Positions 17,212 to 26,094 of a DNA stretch of 64,000 bases are shown here, piece by piece. Under the pieces are notes generated by a model. The model was not told the DNA's origin, searched no databases, and saw nothing but the letters and a program-made list of their open reading frames with translations. The stretch comes from an uncultured Paracoccaceae bacterium (GTDB taxonomy: Bacteria > Pseudomonadota > Alphaproteobacteria > Rhodobacterales > Rhodobacteraceae). Position 1 is the first letter of the stretch, and each line of letters begins with the position of its first letter. The position numbers and the translations under genes were made by a program. The stretch spans positions 97,069 to 161,068 of the forward strand of contig CALKOT010000011.1 of assembly GCA_938092015.1 (NCBI GenBank), in the 5' to 3' direction.

Positions 17212-19647
17212 ATGCCTGACCTGCAATCCTCCGCCAAAACCATCATTGTCGGAGGTGGGATCATCGGCTGCTCCACCGCCTATCACCTTGCTCATATGGG
17301 CGAGGAGGTAGTGTTGTTGGAGAAGGCCAAGCTGACATCTGGCTCAACGTGGCACGCAGCGGGTTTGGTAGGGCAGCTCAGATCGAACGCGAATATCACC
17401 CAACTGCTCGGGTATTCCGTCGATCTCTATAAGCGGTTGGAGGCTGAGACGGGGCTGGCGACTGGCTGGAAAATGAATGGTGGCCTGCGTCTGGCATGCA
17501 ACGAAGAGCGCTGGACCGAAGTAAAGAGACAAGCGACTACAGCGCATTCCTTCGGCCTGGACATGCAGCTTCTGTCACCCAAAGAGGCCCAGGATCTCTG
17601 GCCCTTGATGCAGGTCGATGATGTGGTCGGTGCTGCGTTCCTGCCGACCGACGGGCAGGCGAGCCCGTCTGATATCGCAGCTGCGCTCGCCAAGGGCGCG
17701 AGGATGCAGGGCGCGCAGATCTTTGAGGATACACCTGTTACGCGGATCATCGTCGAAGATGGCGCGCTGGTCGGTGTTGAAACACCCGGCGGCGTTGTCG
17801 GCTGCGAGCGGTTAGTGCTGTGTGGTGGTCAGTGGACACGGGCGCTGGCGGCTACGATCGGGGTCAACGTGCCGCTGATCTCAATCCAGCATCAGTACAT
17901 GATAACCGAAGGGTTCGGCGTGCCTGGCGATCTGCCGACCCTACGTGACCCGGATCGACTGACCTATTACAAAGAAGAAGTCGGCGGACTTGTCATGGGC
18001 GGGTATGAGCCGAACCCGATCCCTTGGGCGAATGGCGGCATTCCCGAAAACTTTGATTTTCAACTGCTCGACAGCGATTTCGATCATTTTGAACCAACAA
18101 TGGAGCTGGCGCTGGGTCGCGTACCCTCGCTTGAAACCGTAGGCGTCAAACAGCTGCTGAACGGGCCTGAAAGCTTTACACCAGACGGCAACTTCATCCT
18201 CGGCGAAGCGCCTGAAGTAGCGAATGTCTTTGTTGGCGCCGGGTTCAACGCCTTTGGCATCGCGTCTGGCGGCGGCGCCGGGATGGCGCTGGCTGAATGG
18301 GTCGCAAAGGGCCGCCCGCCCTATGACCTCTGGCCCGTAGATATCCGCCGTTACGGCGCAGCACATCAGGATGTCGTCTGGGTGCGAGAGCGGACGTTGG
18401 AGGCGTACGCCAAGCACTACACCATGGCGTGGCCGTCTGTGGAGCATACATCAGCCCGGCCCACGCGCCGCTCACCACTCTATGACCGGCTCGCGTCGGC
18501 AGGTGCGGTGTTCGGTGAAAAGATGGGATGGGAGCGGCCGAATTGGTTTGCCGCCCCGGGTGAGGTGGCGCATGACATTTACACCTTTAACCGCCCAAAC
18601 TGGGCCGATGCGGTAGGGCGTGAGCATCGGGCTGCGCGCGAGGCAGCCGCGTTGTTCGACCAGACCTCTTTCGCCAAGTTTCGCCTGAAGGGTCGTGATG
18701 CGGAGGCGACGCTCAGCTGGATTGCGGCCAACAACGTTTCTAAGCCAGTGGGCGCGCTGACCTACACCCAGATGCTCAACGATAAGGGGGAAATCGAAGC
18801 TGACCTGACCGTCGTGCGCATGGCCGAGGATGAATTTTCCATCGTCACTGGCACAGGCTTTGCCACGCGTGACTTCAACTGGATCGTGCGGAACACTCCG
18901 AAGGGAATGGATGCCGCGCTGACTGATGTGACCGATGCTGGGTCGGTGCTGTCGCTGTTTGGCCCTAAGGCGCGGAATATCCTCGCCACTGTGACGAGAG
19001 ACGACATCAGCAACGCTGCTTTGCCGTTCGGCCAGTGGCGTAACATCACCATCGCCGGCCACACTGTCATGGCCTTGCGCGTCACATATGTCGGCGAGAT
19101 GGGATGGGAGTTGCACATGCCTGCCGAGGCCGCAGGCGCGGTCTTCGACGCCTTGCACAAGGCCGGCGCGGCGCATGCGTTGGCGAATGCAGGCTATCGC
19201 GCGATTGAAACGCTGCGGCTGGAAAAAGGTTATCGCGCCTGGGGTGCTGATATCGGGCCCGATCACACACCTGATGAAGCCGGGCTTGGCTGGGCGGTGA
19301 AGTTGAAATCTGGCGTCGACTTCAAAGGACGTACAGCAGTGGAAGCACAGCGCGCCGAGGGCGTAAAGAAGCGCCTCGCGACCTTCACGGCATCACCAGA
19401 TGTGATCCTGTCTGGTCGTGAAACGATATATCGGAATGGTGAGCGTTGCGGCTGGCTGTCCTCAGGCGGCTACGGCCACACAGTCGGTAGATCCATCGGA
19501 ATGGGCTATATCCGGCATCCCGAAGGCGTCTCGCGTGACTATGTACTGACCGGCGACTATGAGCTGGAAGTCGCCACCAAACGTGTCCCGGCTGAGGTGA
19601 CGTTGGCGCCGCTATACGATCCGAAGAGCGTTCGCATTAAGGGCTAA
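17212..19647 (+). CDS. Dimethylglycine/sarcosine dehydrogenase-like flavoprotein with GcvT domain
   Basis: An 811-residue two-domain protein. The N-terminal DAO domain opens with IIVGGGIIGCSTAYHLA; GSTWHAAGLVGQLRS carries the histidine that binds FAD covalently in dimethylglycine and sarcosine dehydrogenases. From about residue 430 a GcvT-like tetrahydrofolate domain follows (FAKFRLKGRDAEATL, YVGEMGWELHMP, ETLRLEKGYRAWG). Such enzymes oxidatively demethylate N-methylated glycines, passing the one-carbon unit to folate. It sits between a kinase-like gene and an AMP-forming synthetase. The exact amine is not shown by the sequence. Confidence 0.88.
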   Translation: MPDLQSSAKTIIVGGGIIGCSTAYHLAHMGEEVVLLEKAKLTSGSTWHAAGLVGQLRSNANITQLLGYSVDLYKRLEAETGLATGWKMNGGLRLACNEERWTEVKRQATTAHSFGLDMQLLSPKEAQDLWPLMQVDDVVGAAFLPTDGQASPSDIAAALAKGARMQGAQIFEDTPVTRIIVEDGALVGVETPGGVVGCERLVLCGGQWTRALAATIGVNVPLISIQHQYMITEGFGVPGDLPTLRDPDRLTYYKEEVGGLVMGGYEPNPIPWANGGIPENFDFQLLDSDFDHFEPTMELALGRVPSLETVGVKQLLNGPESFTPDGNFILGEAPEVANVFVGAGFNAFGIASGGGAGMALAEWVAKGRPPYDLWPVDIRRYGAAHQDVVWVRERTLEAYAKHYTMAWPSVEHTSARPTRRSPLYDRLASAGAVFGEKMGWERPNWFAAPGEVAHDIYTFNRPNWADAVGREHRAAREAAALFDQTSFAKFRLKGRDAEATLSWIAANNVSKPVGALTYTQMLNDKGEIEADLTVVRMAEDEFSIVTGTGFATRDFNWIVRNTPKGMDAALTDVTDAGSVLSLFGPKARNILATVTRDDISNAALPFGQWRNITIAGHTVMALRVTYVGEMGWELHMPAEAAGAVFDALHKAGAAHALANAGYRAIETLRLEKGYRAWGADIGPDHTPDEAGLGWAVKLKSGVDFKGRTAVEAQRAEGVKKRLATFTASPDVILSGRETIYRNGERCGWLSSGGYGHTVGRSIGMGYIRHPEGVSRDYVLTGDYELEVATKRVPAEVTLAPLYDPKSVRIKG

Positions 19648-19718
19648 CGCAGCGCCGCGCTGGCTTGACGGGCGGCGCGTCTGTAGCGTGGTCAAAAGCC
19701 TATCGCGAGGAACCGCCC

Positions 19719-21257
19719 ATGTCCGCCCATACTATTGCCGATCCCGACGCCAGTATCAGCCGTGATGATCTGGAACTACTGGCCAGAAAAGGCGCAGCCG
19801 CCCTAGGCAACCTCGGCGCTGAACCGGACGACGCCGTCGCGATCATCATGCGCAACGACCTTGCAAGCGTTGAGATCATGCGGGCTGTCGCCCTTGCCGG
19901 CGTCGTTGGCGTCCCGCTGAATTGGCACGGTGCGGCGCAAGAGGTTTCCGATATCCTCGATGATAGTAAATCCAACATCGTGATCATCCACCGCGACCTG
20001 ATCCCACCCATCGCTTCGGCGTTGGAAGGTAAAACCGTGATCGGCGTGACCCCTCCGCCAGCTTTGAAGACCGCCTACAAGATCAGCGATGAAGCCGCCG
20101 CAACCGGCAGCGCGCCAGAATGGTCCGATCTGGTCGAAGCCGCCGAGCCGGTCGCGGACCGCCCCAGAATGCGGGCGATGATGCGATATACGTCGGGGTC
20201 CACGGGCAAGCCCAAGGGCATCAAACGCCTGCCAAAGAAGGGCGCAGAGCCGCAGGATTTCTACGCAACGATGCGCCACATCGCGCCTAACATGTTCTTC
20301 TATCGCCCGGATGCGCGCTTCATGACCGCTGCGCCGCTGTATCACTCTGCGCCTTCCACCCTGGCTGCGATGGCTGTGGCGATGGAGGATATGTCGGCCT
20401 ATGTCCTGCCCCGGTTTGAACCGATCAGTTTCCTAGAGACGATTGAGCGCGAAAAGATCACCCACATCTACCTTGTGCCGACGATGATGACGCGGCTTTT
20501 GAAGCTGCCAGAGGATGTGAAGGCGAAGTATGATCTGAGCTCAGTTGAGTTTTGCGTCTCAACCGGCTCTCCCTGGCCGCATGACGTGAAAGTCGCGATG
20601 ATCGACTGGTGGGGGCCGGTGTTCTGGGAGACATATGGAGCGTCGGAAATCGGGTTCATGACGATGGTGTCCTCGCAAGAGGCGCTGGATCGCCCCGGCA
20701 CCGCGGGGCGTATTCAGCTGGGCGGCTCAATCCGCATTTATTCGCCTGAGGGGGAATTGCTGCCGACCGGAGAGGTCGGCGATATCCACGTTCGCATGGA
20801 TGTGTTTGGTGAGTTTGATTATTCGAACGACCCCGAAGGACGTCAGCATTCCGAGATCGACAGCCATGTTTCGGTCGGTGATATGGGGTGGCTGGATGAA
20901 GACGGCTTCCTGTTCATCACGGACCGGAAGAAGGACATGATCATCTCTGGCGGGGCGAACATCTTCCCGACCGAGATTGAGGCTGTGCTGATCGACGCGC
21001 CGTTCATTCAGGATGTCGCCGTCTTCGGCGCGCCCGACCCGGAGTTCGGCGAAAAGATCGTCGCAGCTGTTCAGGCAATGCCGGGCTGGGAAGCGAATGA
21101 AGCTGAGATGAGAGACTGGTTGGAAGGGCGGCTTGCCCGGTTCAAGCACCCCCGGATTATCGATTTTCATGATGCGCTTCCGCGTGAAGATAGCGGCAAG
21201 ATCTTCAAGCCCCGGCTGAGAGCGCCATATTGGGAAGGCGCGGGGCGGTCGATTTAG
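19719..21257 (+). CDS. Class I adenylate-forming enzyme (acyl-CoA synthetase-like)
   Basis: A 512-residue ANL-superfamily enzyme. The ATP loop is YTSGSTGKPKGIKR, the A5 motif ETYGASEIG, the hinge region GDMGWLDEDGFLFITDRKKDMIISGG, and the C-terminal catalytic lysine falls in REDSGKIFKPRLR. I chose MSAHTIADPD because GCGAGG precedes it and the preceding codons do not look coding. It follows the flavoprotein by about 70 nt on the same strand. The acid it activates is unknown. Confidence 0.85.
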   Translation: MSAHTIADPDASISRDDLELLARKGAAALGNLGAEPDDAVAIIMRNDLASVEIMRAVALAGVVGVPLNWHGAAQEVSDILDDSKSNIVIIHRDLIPPIASALEGKTVIGVTPPPALKTAYKISDEAAATGSAPEWSDLVEAAEPVADRPRMRAMMRYTSGSTGKPKGIKRLPKKGAEPQDFYATMRHIAPNMFFYRPDARFMTAAPLYHSAPSTLAAMAVAMEDMSAYVLPRFEPISFLETIEREKITHIYLVPTMMTRLLKLPEDVKAKYDLSSVEFCVSTGSPWPHDVKVAMIDWWGPVFWETYGASEIGFMTMVSSQEALDRPGTAGRIQLGGSIRIYSPEGELLPTGEVGDIHVRMDVFGEFDYSNDPEGRQHSEIDSHVSVGDMGWLDEDGFLFITDRKKDMIISGGANIFPTEIEAVLIDAPFIQDVAVFGAPDPEFGEKIVAAVQAMPGWEANEAEMRDWLEGRLARFKHPRIIDFHDALPREDSGKIFKPRLRAPYWEGAGRSI

Positions 21258-21279
21258 GCTGCTCGTCCTTAGGCGCGCT

Positions 21280-21299
21280 AAAAGCTTTCACATGTGAAA
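21280..21299 (+). repeat. 20-bp palindromic element, copy 2 (AAAAGCTTTCACATGTGAAA)
   Basis: Identical over 20 nt to the element at 8982-9001 (minus strand), and like it placed directly after a gene end in a convergent intergenic region. A partial third copy, TCACATGTGGA, lies 30 nt downstream at 21329-21339. Confidence 0.6.
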
Positions 21300-21385
21300 T
21301 TAGGCCTAAGTGGTTGATTTTATTAAGGTCACATGTGGATGGACACAATTTGTTCTATGTATGGACGCATTTTCTTGCGAAATGA

Positions 21386-21404
21386 CCCCTGCCTCAAGCA
21401 GGGG
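21386..21404. terminator. Hairpin at the 3' end of the RTX gene
   Basis: CCCCTGC and GCAGGGG form a 7-bp GC-rich stem around a 5-nt loop. On the minus strand it lies 15 nt past the RTX stop and is followed by TCATTTCG, a weak T tract. It probably ends the RTX transcript. Confidence 0.55.
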
Positions 21405-21418
21405 CCAATCTGGTCTTG

Positions 21419-22486
21419 TCAGAACAGGAAGTCGTTCGCCCCAAGGACATCTGCGTCGGTGTCTTCGACAACAATGCGAACATTGGCGAATGTGATATGG
21501 GCGTTGCTGCCAAACTGATTAATAGTCAGGTCTGAAAAATCATCAGCGCCGAGGCCGATGATGAACTTGTCACGACCATCCTCGTAATCCGTCACGGTGT
21601 CGCGACCGTCGCCGCGCTTGAATTCAAACCGATCACTGCCTCGTCCGCCGGTCAGTTCATCACGACCCCGCCCACCGGTTAGGGTGTCGGCGCCACCGCC
21701 GCCAAGAACGATGTCCTTGCCGCCGCCACCATCAATCCTGTCGCGTCCACCCTGGCCGTCGACAATGTCCTTACCGCCACCACCGAGCAAAGTGTCCGAA
21801 CCGCCGCCGCCTTTCAGATTGTCCTTGCCGCCGCCGCCTTCCAACAAGTCTTTCCCGCCATTGCCGAGAAGTAGATCCTTGCCGCCGCCACCGATCAGTT
21901 CGTCAGATCCTTTACCGCCGACAAGCGTATCCCCACCACCGCCACCGAGTAGTGTATCGTCCCCGCTGCCGCCATTTACGCTGTCACTGCCCCCACCGGC
22001 GTTAATGCTGTTGTCACCGTCATCGCCGTTGATGACATCCGCATCAACTGAGCCGTTTTGTGTGGGTTCAACCGGGTCTACGTCACCTGCTTCAAAGGCG
22101 GCCTGACTTAGATCGCTGAACTCAATTCGCCGATTCGGCCCTTGCGAACCTGATCCCGCACTAAAGTCAGCAGACGACAGAATCTGATTGAAAGCACTGG
22201 CCGAGTTGATTGTCAGCAGGTCTGCGCCATCCAGTGCGAACAAGGCCAGATCGAATTGATTAACGCCTGTCTCGCGGTTCAAGGCTAACGTGAAGGTATC
22301 AGCGCCATTGATAGAGATTACGCCCAGGGAAGCGTCGACATCGTCGACATCCAGAACCTGAATTCCCTTTACTGTCGCAGAATTTATGTTGTCAGCGCCA
22401 CTGAACACAACATCGGGTAATTCACCATCTTGCCCAACGATGTTGTAGTTGAAAAAGCCAACATCGGCTGAGGTTGTGACAACCAA
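21419..22486 (-). CDS. RTX calcium-binding protein (probable 5' frameshift)
   Basis: A 355-residue secreted-type protein. Residues about 150-285 hold some 14 consecutive GGxGxDxxx nonapeptides forming a calcium beta-roll; many have Lys or Arg before the Asp (GGGGKD). The C-terminus ends hydrophobic (GANDFLF), as in type I secretion substrates. The first usable start here is a TTG (VVTTSADVG). Upstream, ATG at 22575 opens MATFTFQGQLFDLVEMQTAL and stops at TGA (22504-22506); a -1 shift there joins it through LSSENVSL to the main frame. The intact gene was therefore probably 21419-22575. No type I secretion genes adjoin it. Confidence 0.8.
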   Translation of the reverse strand: MVVTTSADVGFFNYNIVGQDGELPDVVFSGADNINSATVKGIQVLDVDDVDASLGVISINGADTFTLALNRETGVNQFDLALFALDGADLLTINSASAFNQILSSADFSAGSGSQGPNRRIEFSDLSQAAFEAGDVDPVEPTQNGSVDADVINGDDGDNSINAGGGSDSVNGGSGDDTLLGGGGGDTLVGGKGSDELIGGGGKDLLLGNGGKDLLEGGGGKDNLKGGGGSDTLLGGGGKDIVDGQGGRDRIDGGGGKDIVLGGGGADTLTGGRGRDELTGGRGSDRFEFKRGDGRDTVTDYEDGRDKFIIGLGADDFSDLTINQFGSNAHITFANVRIVVEDTDADVLGANDFLF

Positions 22487-22710
22487 TGAGACATTCTCTG
22501 AACTCAGAGAACGCGCAGAGCCGTCTGCATTTCCACAAGATCAAACAGTTGCCCTTGGAATGTAAAAGTCGCCATGATTTGCGTGCCCCGATTTAGTGTT
22601 TCAGTTCATTTTTGTGCTGAAAAAGCTTAAGAGCCGTCTGTCTGGTGCGCAAGGCAGCAGTAAGCTAGAGCCGCAATTGTGCATCTTCGTTGGCCAGAGT
22701 TGAGGGCCTT

Positions 22711-24393
22711 TCATTCTGCAATGTCGAGCACCCATCTAGGCGTTTCCGGTACGTATCCAGAAATCGCTGCAGCGGCGCATTCCGCCATTGCGCCAATCTT
22801 CACTTCGCGGCCAGACAGCGCTGGACCATAGTGCGCGTATTTACCGGAGTTGGTCATCACGACCTGTGCAGATGGTGGGAAAACAGGCTCCGATATTGAG
22901 CACCAGCATAGGTCGGGAACAATTGTGACCCTCAAACCACGCAGAGCTGCTTCGGTTCCGTCCGCCACAATGTCATTTAGTGTGGCGTGGCTTAAGGTGA
23001 TAATGACGCTCACGTCTTTGTGGCGTTTCCTGTTATTCAGTTCTTTTAGAAATTTCCGGCATTCATTGGCAGAGGCATGCGGGCTGCCTATTGCGATCAG
23101 ATCAATTTTCGCCGTGCCTGAGTTAAAGCGCCGCCACGCTTCCGCGAAATCGATAGGGGCGATCTGGACCTGATCAGCGGCTGTGGCGACCTCGCCCGCT
23201 TCGGGCGTGATCCCGGCTATGTGTAGCATGGGGGCAGCCGATGTAGTGCCGAACGCCGCGCAAAGCGCTTTGAGATCGTCTTCATCCGGATTGGCGCCTT
23301 CCAACCCTTTCAAAAGTGGAATGCGATCTGGCGACGCCATGCCCAAAAGCCAGCCCAGAAGTGGCCAAAAGGCGTCATCCGCCCCTTCCGGCATGACGAC
23401 ATCGACAATGCGGCGGGGCGTTCTGCCTTCATCGAAATACACACCGGATTTTGGCGCGCGGCCCGTCAGCGCCATGCAGAGATCAAGGAAATCTGGGTGC
23501 TTCACCGTGCGCGCGCCTAGCACGCTATTGGCGTAAATGACGGCGTTGGATTCCGACCATGCGATGTCTTCGCCCTGCTGTGGCTTATCCGGCAGCAGAT
23601 AGGGTGCGCAGGTAAAGCTTGGCTCAGCACCCATGCGAACATAGGCGTCTGCGAGACGACTGGCGGGGCCACCAAATGCGGGATCAACGCCCTGCGATCG
23701 CCAGTTGGCGTGGTCGACTGAAATGGCGTTCATCGTTGTTGGAATGCGAACCTTTCCGCCAAGGTCCGCCATACGTTCTGCAAAGGTCAGGAACGCCGGG
23801 CCAGCGTAGATGCAGCCGTCGATATGGGCGCGGGTGACATCAATAAGCCCCGGCGCATTCAGGGCGCGGGCCATGTCGATGACAACCTCCATCGCCATCT
23901 GTACCGCCGGGCCATGTTCACCAGCCTGCATGCGGAGGTCGTTGTCCGACAAGGTCATGGCTGTGTCTGAAAGGGGCTCAAGGCTTAGCCTCAGTTGATC
24001 TGCTTCAACACCATCAGCTGTAAGCGTCGCCCGAGGTTTCGCCGCCAGAGCTTCATAATCCTGCTCACCCAATCTCAGCACCGGAATGCGCACGTCAAAC
24101 ATGCGGGCGGCTACGACCGCGCCAAGCGTCAGGATATCCTCCGCCTCGCGAAAAACTAACGCTGCAGGACCGGCGCCATTCAGCAGCAGGTTTAGCAACA
24201 CGCCACTGCCAGAGCATGACCCGCGACTGGTCGGCATCATAACAACTTTGCCCGCCAGGCATTGGCCAAACTGAGGGTGCAGCGCGTCCTGCAAATCACC
24301 CGTATCTGCATTGACGCCGCCCCAAAAGCTGAGGCCTTCGTCACAGGCAAGGATATCGCCCTCTGCGTGGGCGGCGATGATGATATGAGACAT
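22711..24393 (-). CDS. Aconitase X, single-chain type
   Basis: A 560-residue aconitase-X protein with the small swivel domain at the N-terminus (LSFWGGVNADTG, then MMPTSRGSCSGSGVLLNLLL near residue 55) fused to the large catalytic domain (VDHANWRSQGVDPAFGG, ESNAVIYANSVLGARTVKHPD, TNSGKYAHYGPAL). Single-chain bacterial AcnX enzymes studied so far dehydrate cis-3-hydroxy-L-proline. No proline racemase, transporter or pyrroline reductase gene adjoins it, so that assignment rests on family alone. MSHIIIAAHAEG was chosen as start; codons before it do not look coding. Confidence 0.85.
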   Translation of the reverse strand: MSHIIIAAHAEGDILACDEGLSFWGGVNADTGDLQDALHPQFGQCLAGKVVMMPTSRGSCSGSGVLLNLLLNGAGPAALVFREAEDILTLGAVVAARMFDVRIPVLRLGEQDYEALAAKPRATLTADGVEADQLRLSLEPLSDTAMTLSDNDLRMQAGEHGPAVQMAMEVVIDMARALNAPGLIDVTRAHIDGCIYAGPAFLTFAERMADLGGKVRIPTTMNAISVDHANWRSQGVDPAFGGPASRLADAYVRMGAEPSFTCAPYLLPDKPQQGEDIAWSESNAVIYANSVLGARTVKHPDFLDLCMALTGRAPKSGVYFDEGRTPRRIVDVVMPEGADDAFWPLLGWLLGMASPDRIPLLKGLEGANPDEDDLKALCAAFGTTSAAPMLHIAGITPEAGEVATAADQVQIAPIDFAEAWRRFNSGTAKIDLIAIGSPHASANECRKFLKELNNRKRHKDVSVIITLSHATLNDIVADGTEAALRGLRVTIVPDLCWCSISEPVFPPSAQVVMTNSGKYAHYGPALSGREVKIGAMAECAAAAISGYVPETPRWVLDIAE

Positions 24394-24454
24394 GTACTTC
24401 CGTTCAACTGGTATCAGGGCAAGCGTAGACCTGCCTTGCTTGGTGGCCAAGACC

Positions 24455-25108
24455 TCAGAACAGGGCGAACCACACGCCGATGAACATCATGACGCCGCCA
24501 AGGTTCACCCACACGTGCCAGATCGAATATCTGTAGGGCATTGTTTTGCGGGCGTAGAATAGTGTGCCGATGACATAACAGGCGGCGCCGGCAAGGATGC
24601 TGTACGGGGTGGCGGCGGGAACGTTCGTCATGTCCGGGATCGCCAGCAGGCCAATGGCCCCTAGCCCAAGGTAGGAAGCCGTCGACCAGCGCGATTTTAC
24701 GTTTTCGTTCGTGATCTTGTTCCACATCGCCAGAATGGTCAGCGCCCAACAGATGCAAAGCAGCATAAGGGTCTGCGTCGTGTTCGCCTGTACGAAGAAG
24801 ACAGTGAACGTGCCTGTGATACTGGGATAGATCGCAGCGTGATCGATGCGCCTAAGTAGCAGGCGAGCATCGTGCCGGGGTGAAAGGTGATAGGCCCAGG
24901 ACGCCAGGTTCGACGCCAGAGCGGCCAACACATAGATGATAACGGCAAGGATCAGCGGCGTTTGCAGTGTCTGAACGGCGCGTGGGAACAGGAAAAAACT
25001 GGCGACAACGATCCACACCAGACCGACCAGATGAACGCCAATGTCCGCCCGTCTGTGTGAAAGGTTCGTGCTGGGGTAGTTCGGGTCCGCCACGTGAGCC
25101 TCTGGCAT
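24455..25108 (-). CDS. Hemolysin III / PAQR-family membrane protein
   Basis: A 217-residue protein with seven hydrophobic segments. The PAQR metal-site residues are visible: SWAYHLSP (first His after a Ser), RRIDHAAIY (Asp-His) and IWHVWVNLGG (final His). Bacterial members (HlyIII/TrhA) affect membrane homeostasis; haemolysis is historical naming. It lies 61 nt upstream of aconitase X on the same strand, so it may be cotranscribed, without a clear functional link. Confidence 0.85.
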   Translation of the reverse strand: MPEAHVADPNYPSTNLSHRRADIGVHLVGLVWIVVASFFLFPRAVQTLQTPLILAVIIYVLAALASNLASWAYHLSPRHDARLLLRRIDHAAIYPSITGTFTVFFVQANTTQTLMLLCICWALTILAMWNKITNENVKSRWSTASYLGLGAIGLLAIPDMTNVPAATPYSILAGAACYVIGTLFYARKTMPYRYSIWHVWVNLGGVMMFIGVWFALF

Positions 25109-25258
25109 GTTGATCGCCCTGATCTAGGCATCACAGGCGATTGTGTCGAGGGGTGGCGGATGGCGCCGCGCAGGGCCTTAGACAGAAACCGCCGCACTGT
25201 TGGTATAGCGCGGCGATTTGATTGATTTGTTCTGTCAGGGCATTGCCCTTTGAAGAGG

Positions 25259-25882
25259 TCAGGCCGACTGGCGTTTTCGGTAGATGAACAGGCCCAGAAC
25301 GCTGAACGCCAGCATCGCCAGAGGCGCAGGCAGCGGTACTGGCGCAACGGATGAGAAACTTACAATTTCGAAGCCGAACCCATCGCCAGTGGCGGCAAAA
25401 GTGACGGTTGTGAAGCCAATGTTTGATGTCAGACCGAAAAAGTAAGGCTCACTGTCATCGCTGGTGGTCAAACCGCCGCCACCAAAAGCAAGGACATCTG
25501 GTTCAAAGGTCTCGCCCAGAATGCCGATTGTTGATGGATCTGGCCCGTCGCCAAATTCATCCAGATCAATACCAAAAGCGAAGATCGTCTCGTCGAACGT
25601 AAATGTCAGGAGTGAGCCTGTTGCGACCACGGCGTCACCATAGACAGATCCGTTGAAGGTCAGACCGTCGACTTCCGCCCCAGTCTGGAATGTCCCGCGA
25701 CCTGCTTGGCTGATGTTACTTTGAATCGTAAATGGGCCGATATCGACGGTGCCTGCATGGAAATCACCGACGCCGTTGAAGGAATGAAAATCTTCAGTGA
25801 CCAACCCTGCGACAGATGCCTCGAAGGCGACCCTGTCAGCAAAAGTATTCGTCTCAGCTGTTGCGATTGATGCCGTCGCCAC
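25259..25882 (-). CDS. VPLPA-CTERM sorting-signal protein
   Basis: A 207-residue exported protein counted from the first canonical start (GTG). The C-terminus has the tripartite sorting signal VPLPAPLAMLAF, a transmembrane stretch and basic RKRQSA, recognised by exosortase-type machinery in Rhodobacterales. Upstream of the GTG the same frame encodes IKSVITAAFAIVATASIATA, a typical signal peptide, but without ATG, GTG or TTG before a stop. An AUU at 25915 preceded by GGGG is the only plausible start. The body is beta-rich, acidic and of unknown function. Confidence 0.8.
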   Translation of the reverse strand: MATASIATAETNTFADRVAFEASVAGLVTEDFHSFNGVGDFHAGTVDIGPFTIQSNISQAGRGTFQTGAEVDGLTFNGSVYGDAVVATGSLLTFTFDETIFAFGIDLDEFGDGPDPSTIGILGETFEPDVLAFGGGGLTTSDDSEPYFFGLTSNIGFTTVTFAATGDGFGFEIVSFSSVAPVPLPAPLAMLAFSVLGLFIYRKRQSA

Positions 25883-26094
25883 AATGGCGAATGCGGCGGT
25901 GATAACTGATTTAATGATACTACCCCAAAACTACAACACAGACCAGGACCGGAGTGGGAAATGGGCGTTTGCAAGTGCTAAAGCGCACTTATTGAATAAA
26001 ATGAGAGCAAGAGTACCAATTTCGCCCAAGCTGCGATCAATCGCTCAGTTAAACATGACGGTTTTTAGATGTTCCGGGATGCTTACCGCGCAGC

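Noticed and set aside
21597..22106. Long Pro/Ser-rich open frame opposite the RTX gene
   Set aside because: It is the antisense reading of the glycine/aspartate repeats; its repetitive composition mirrors the nonapeptides exactly and it has no ribosome site.
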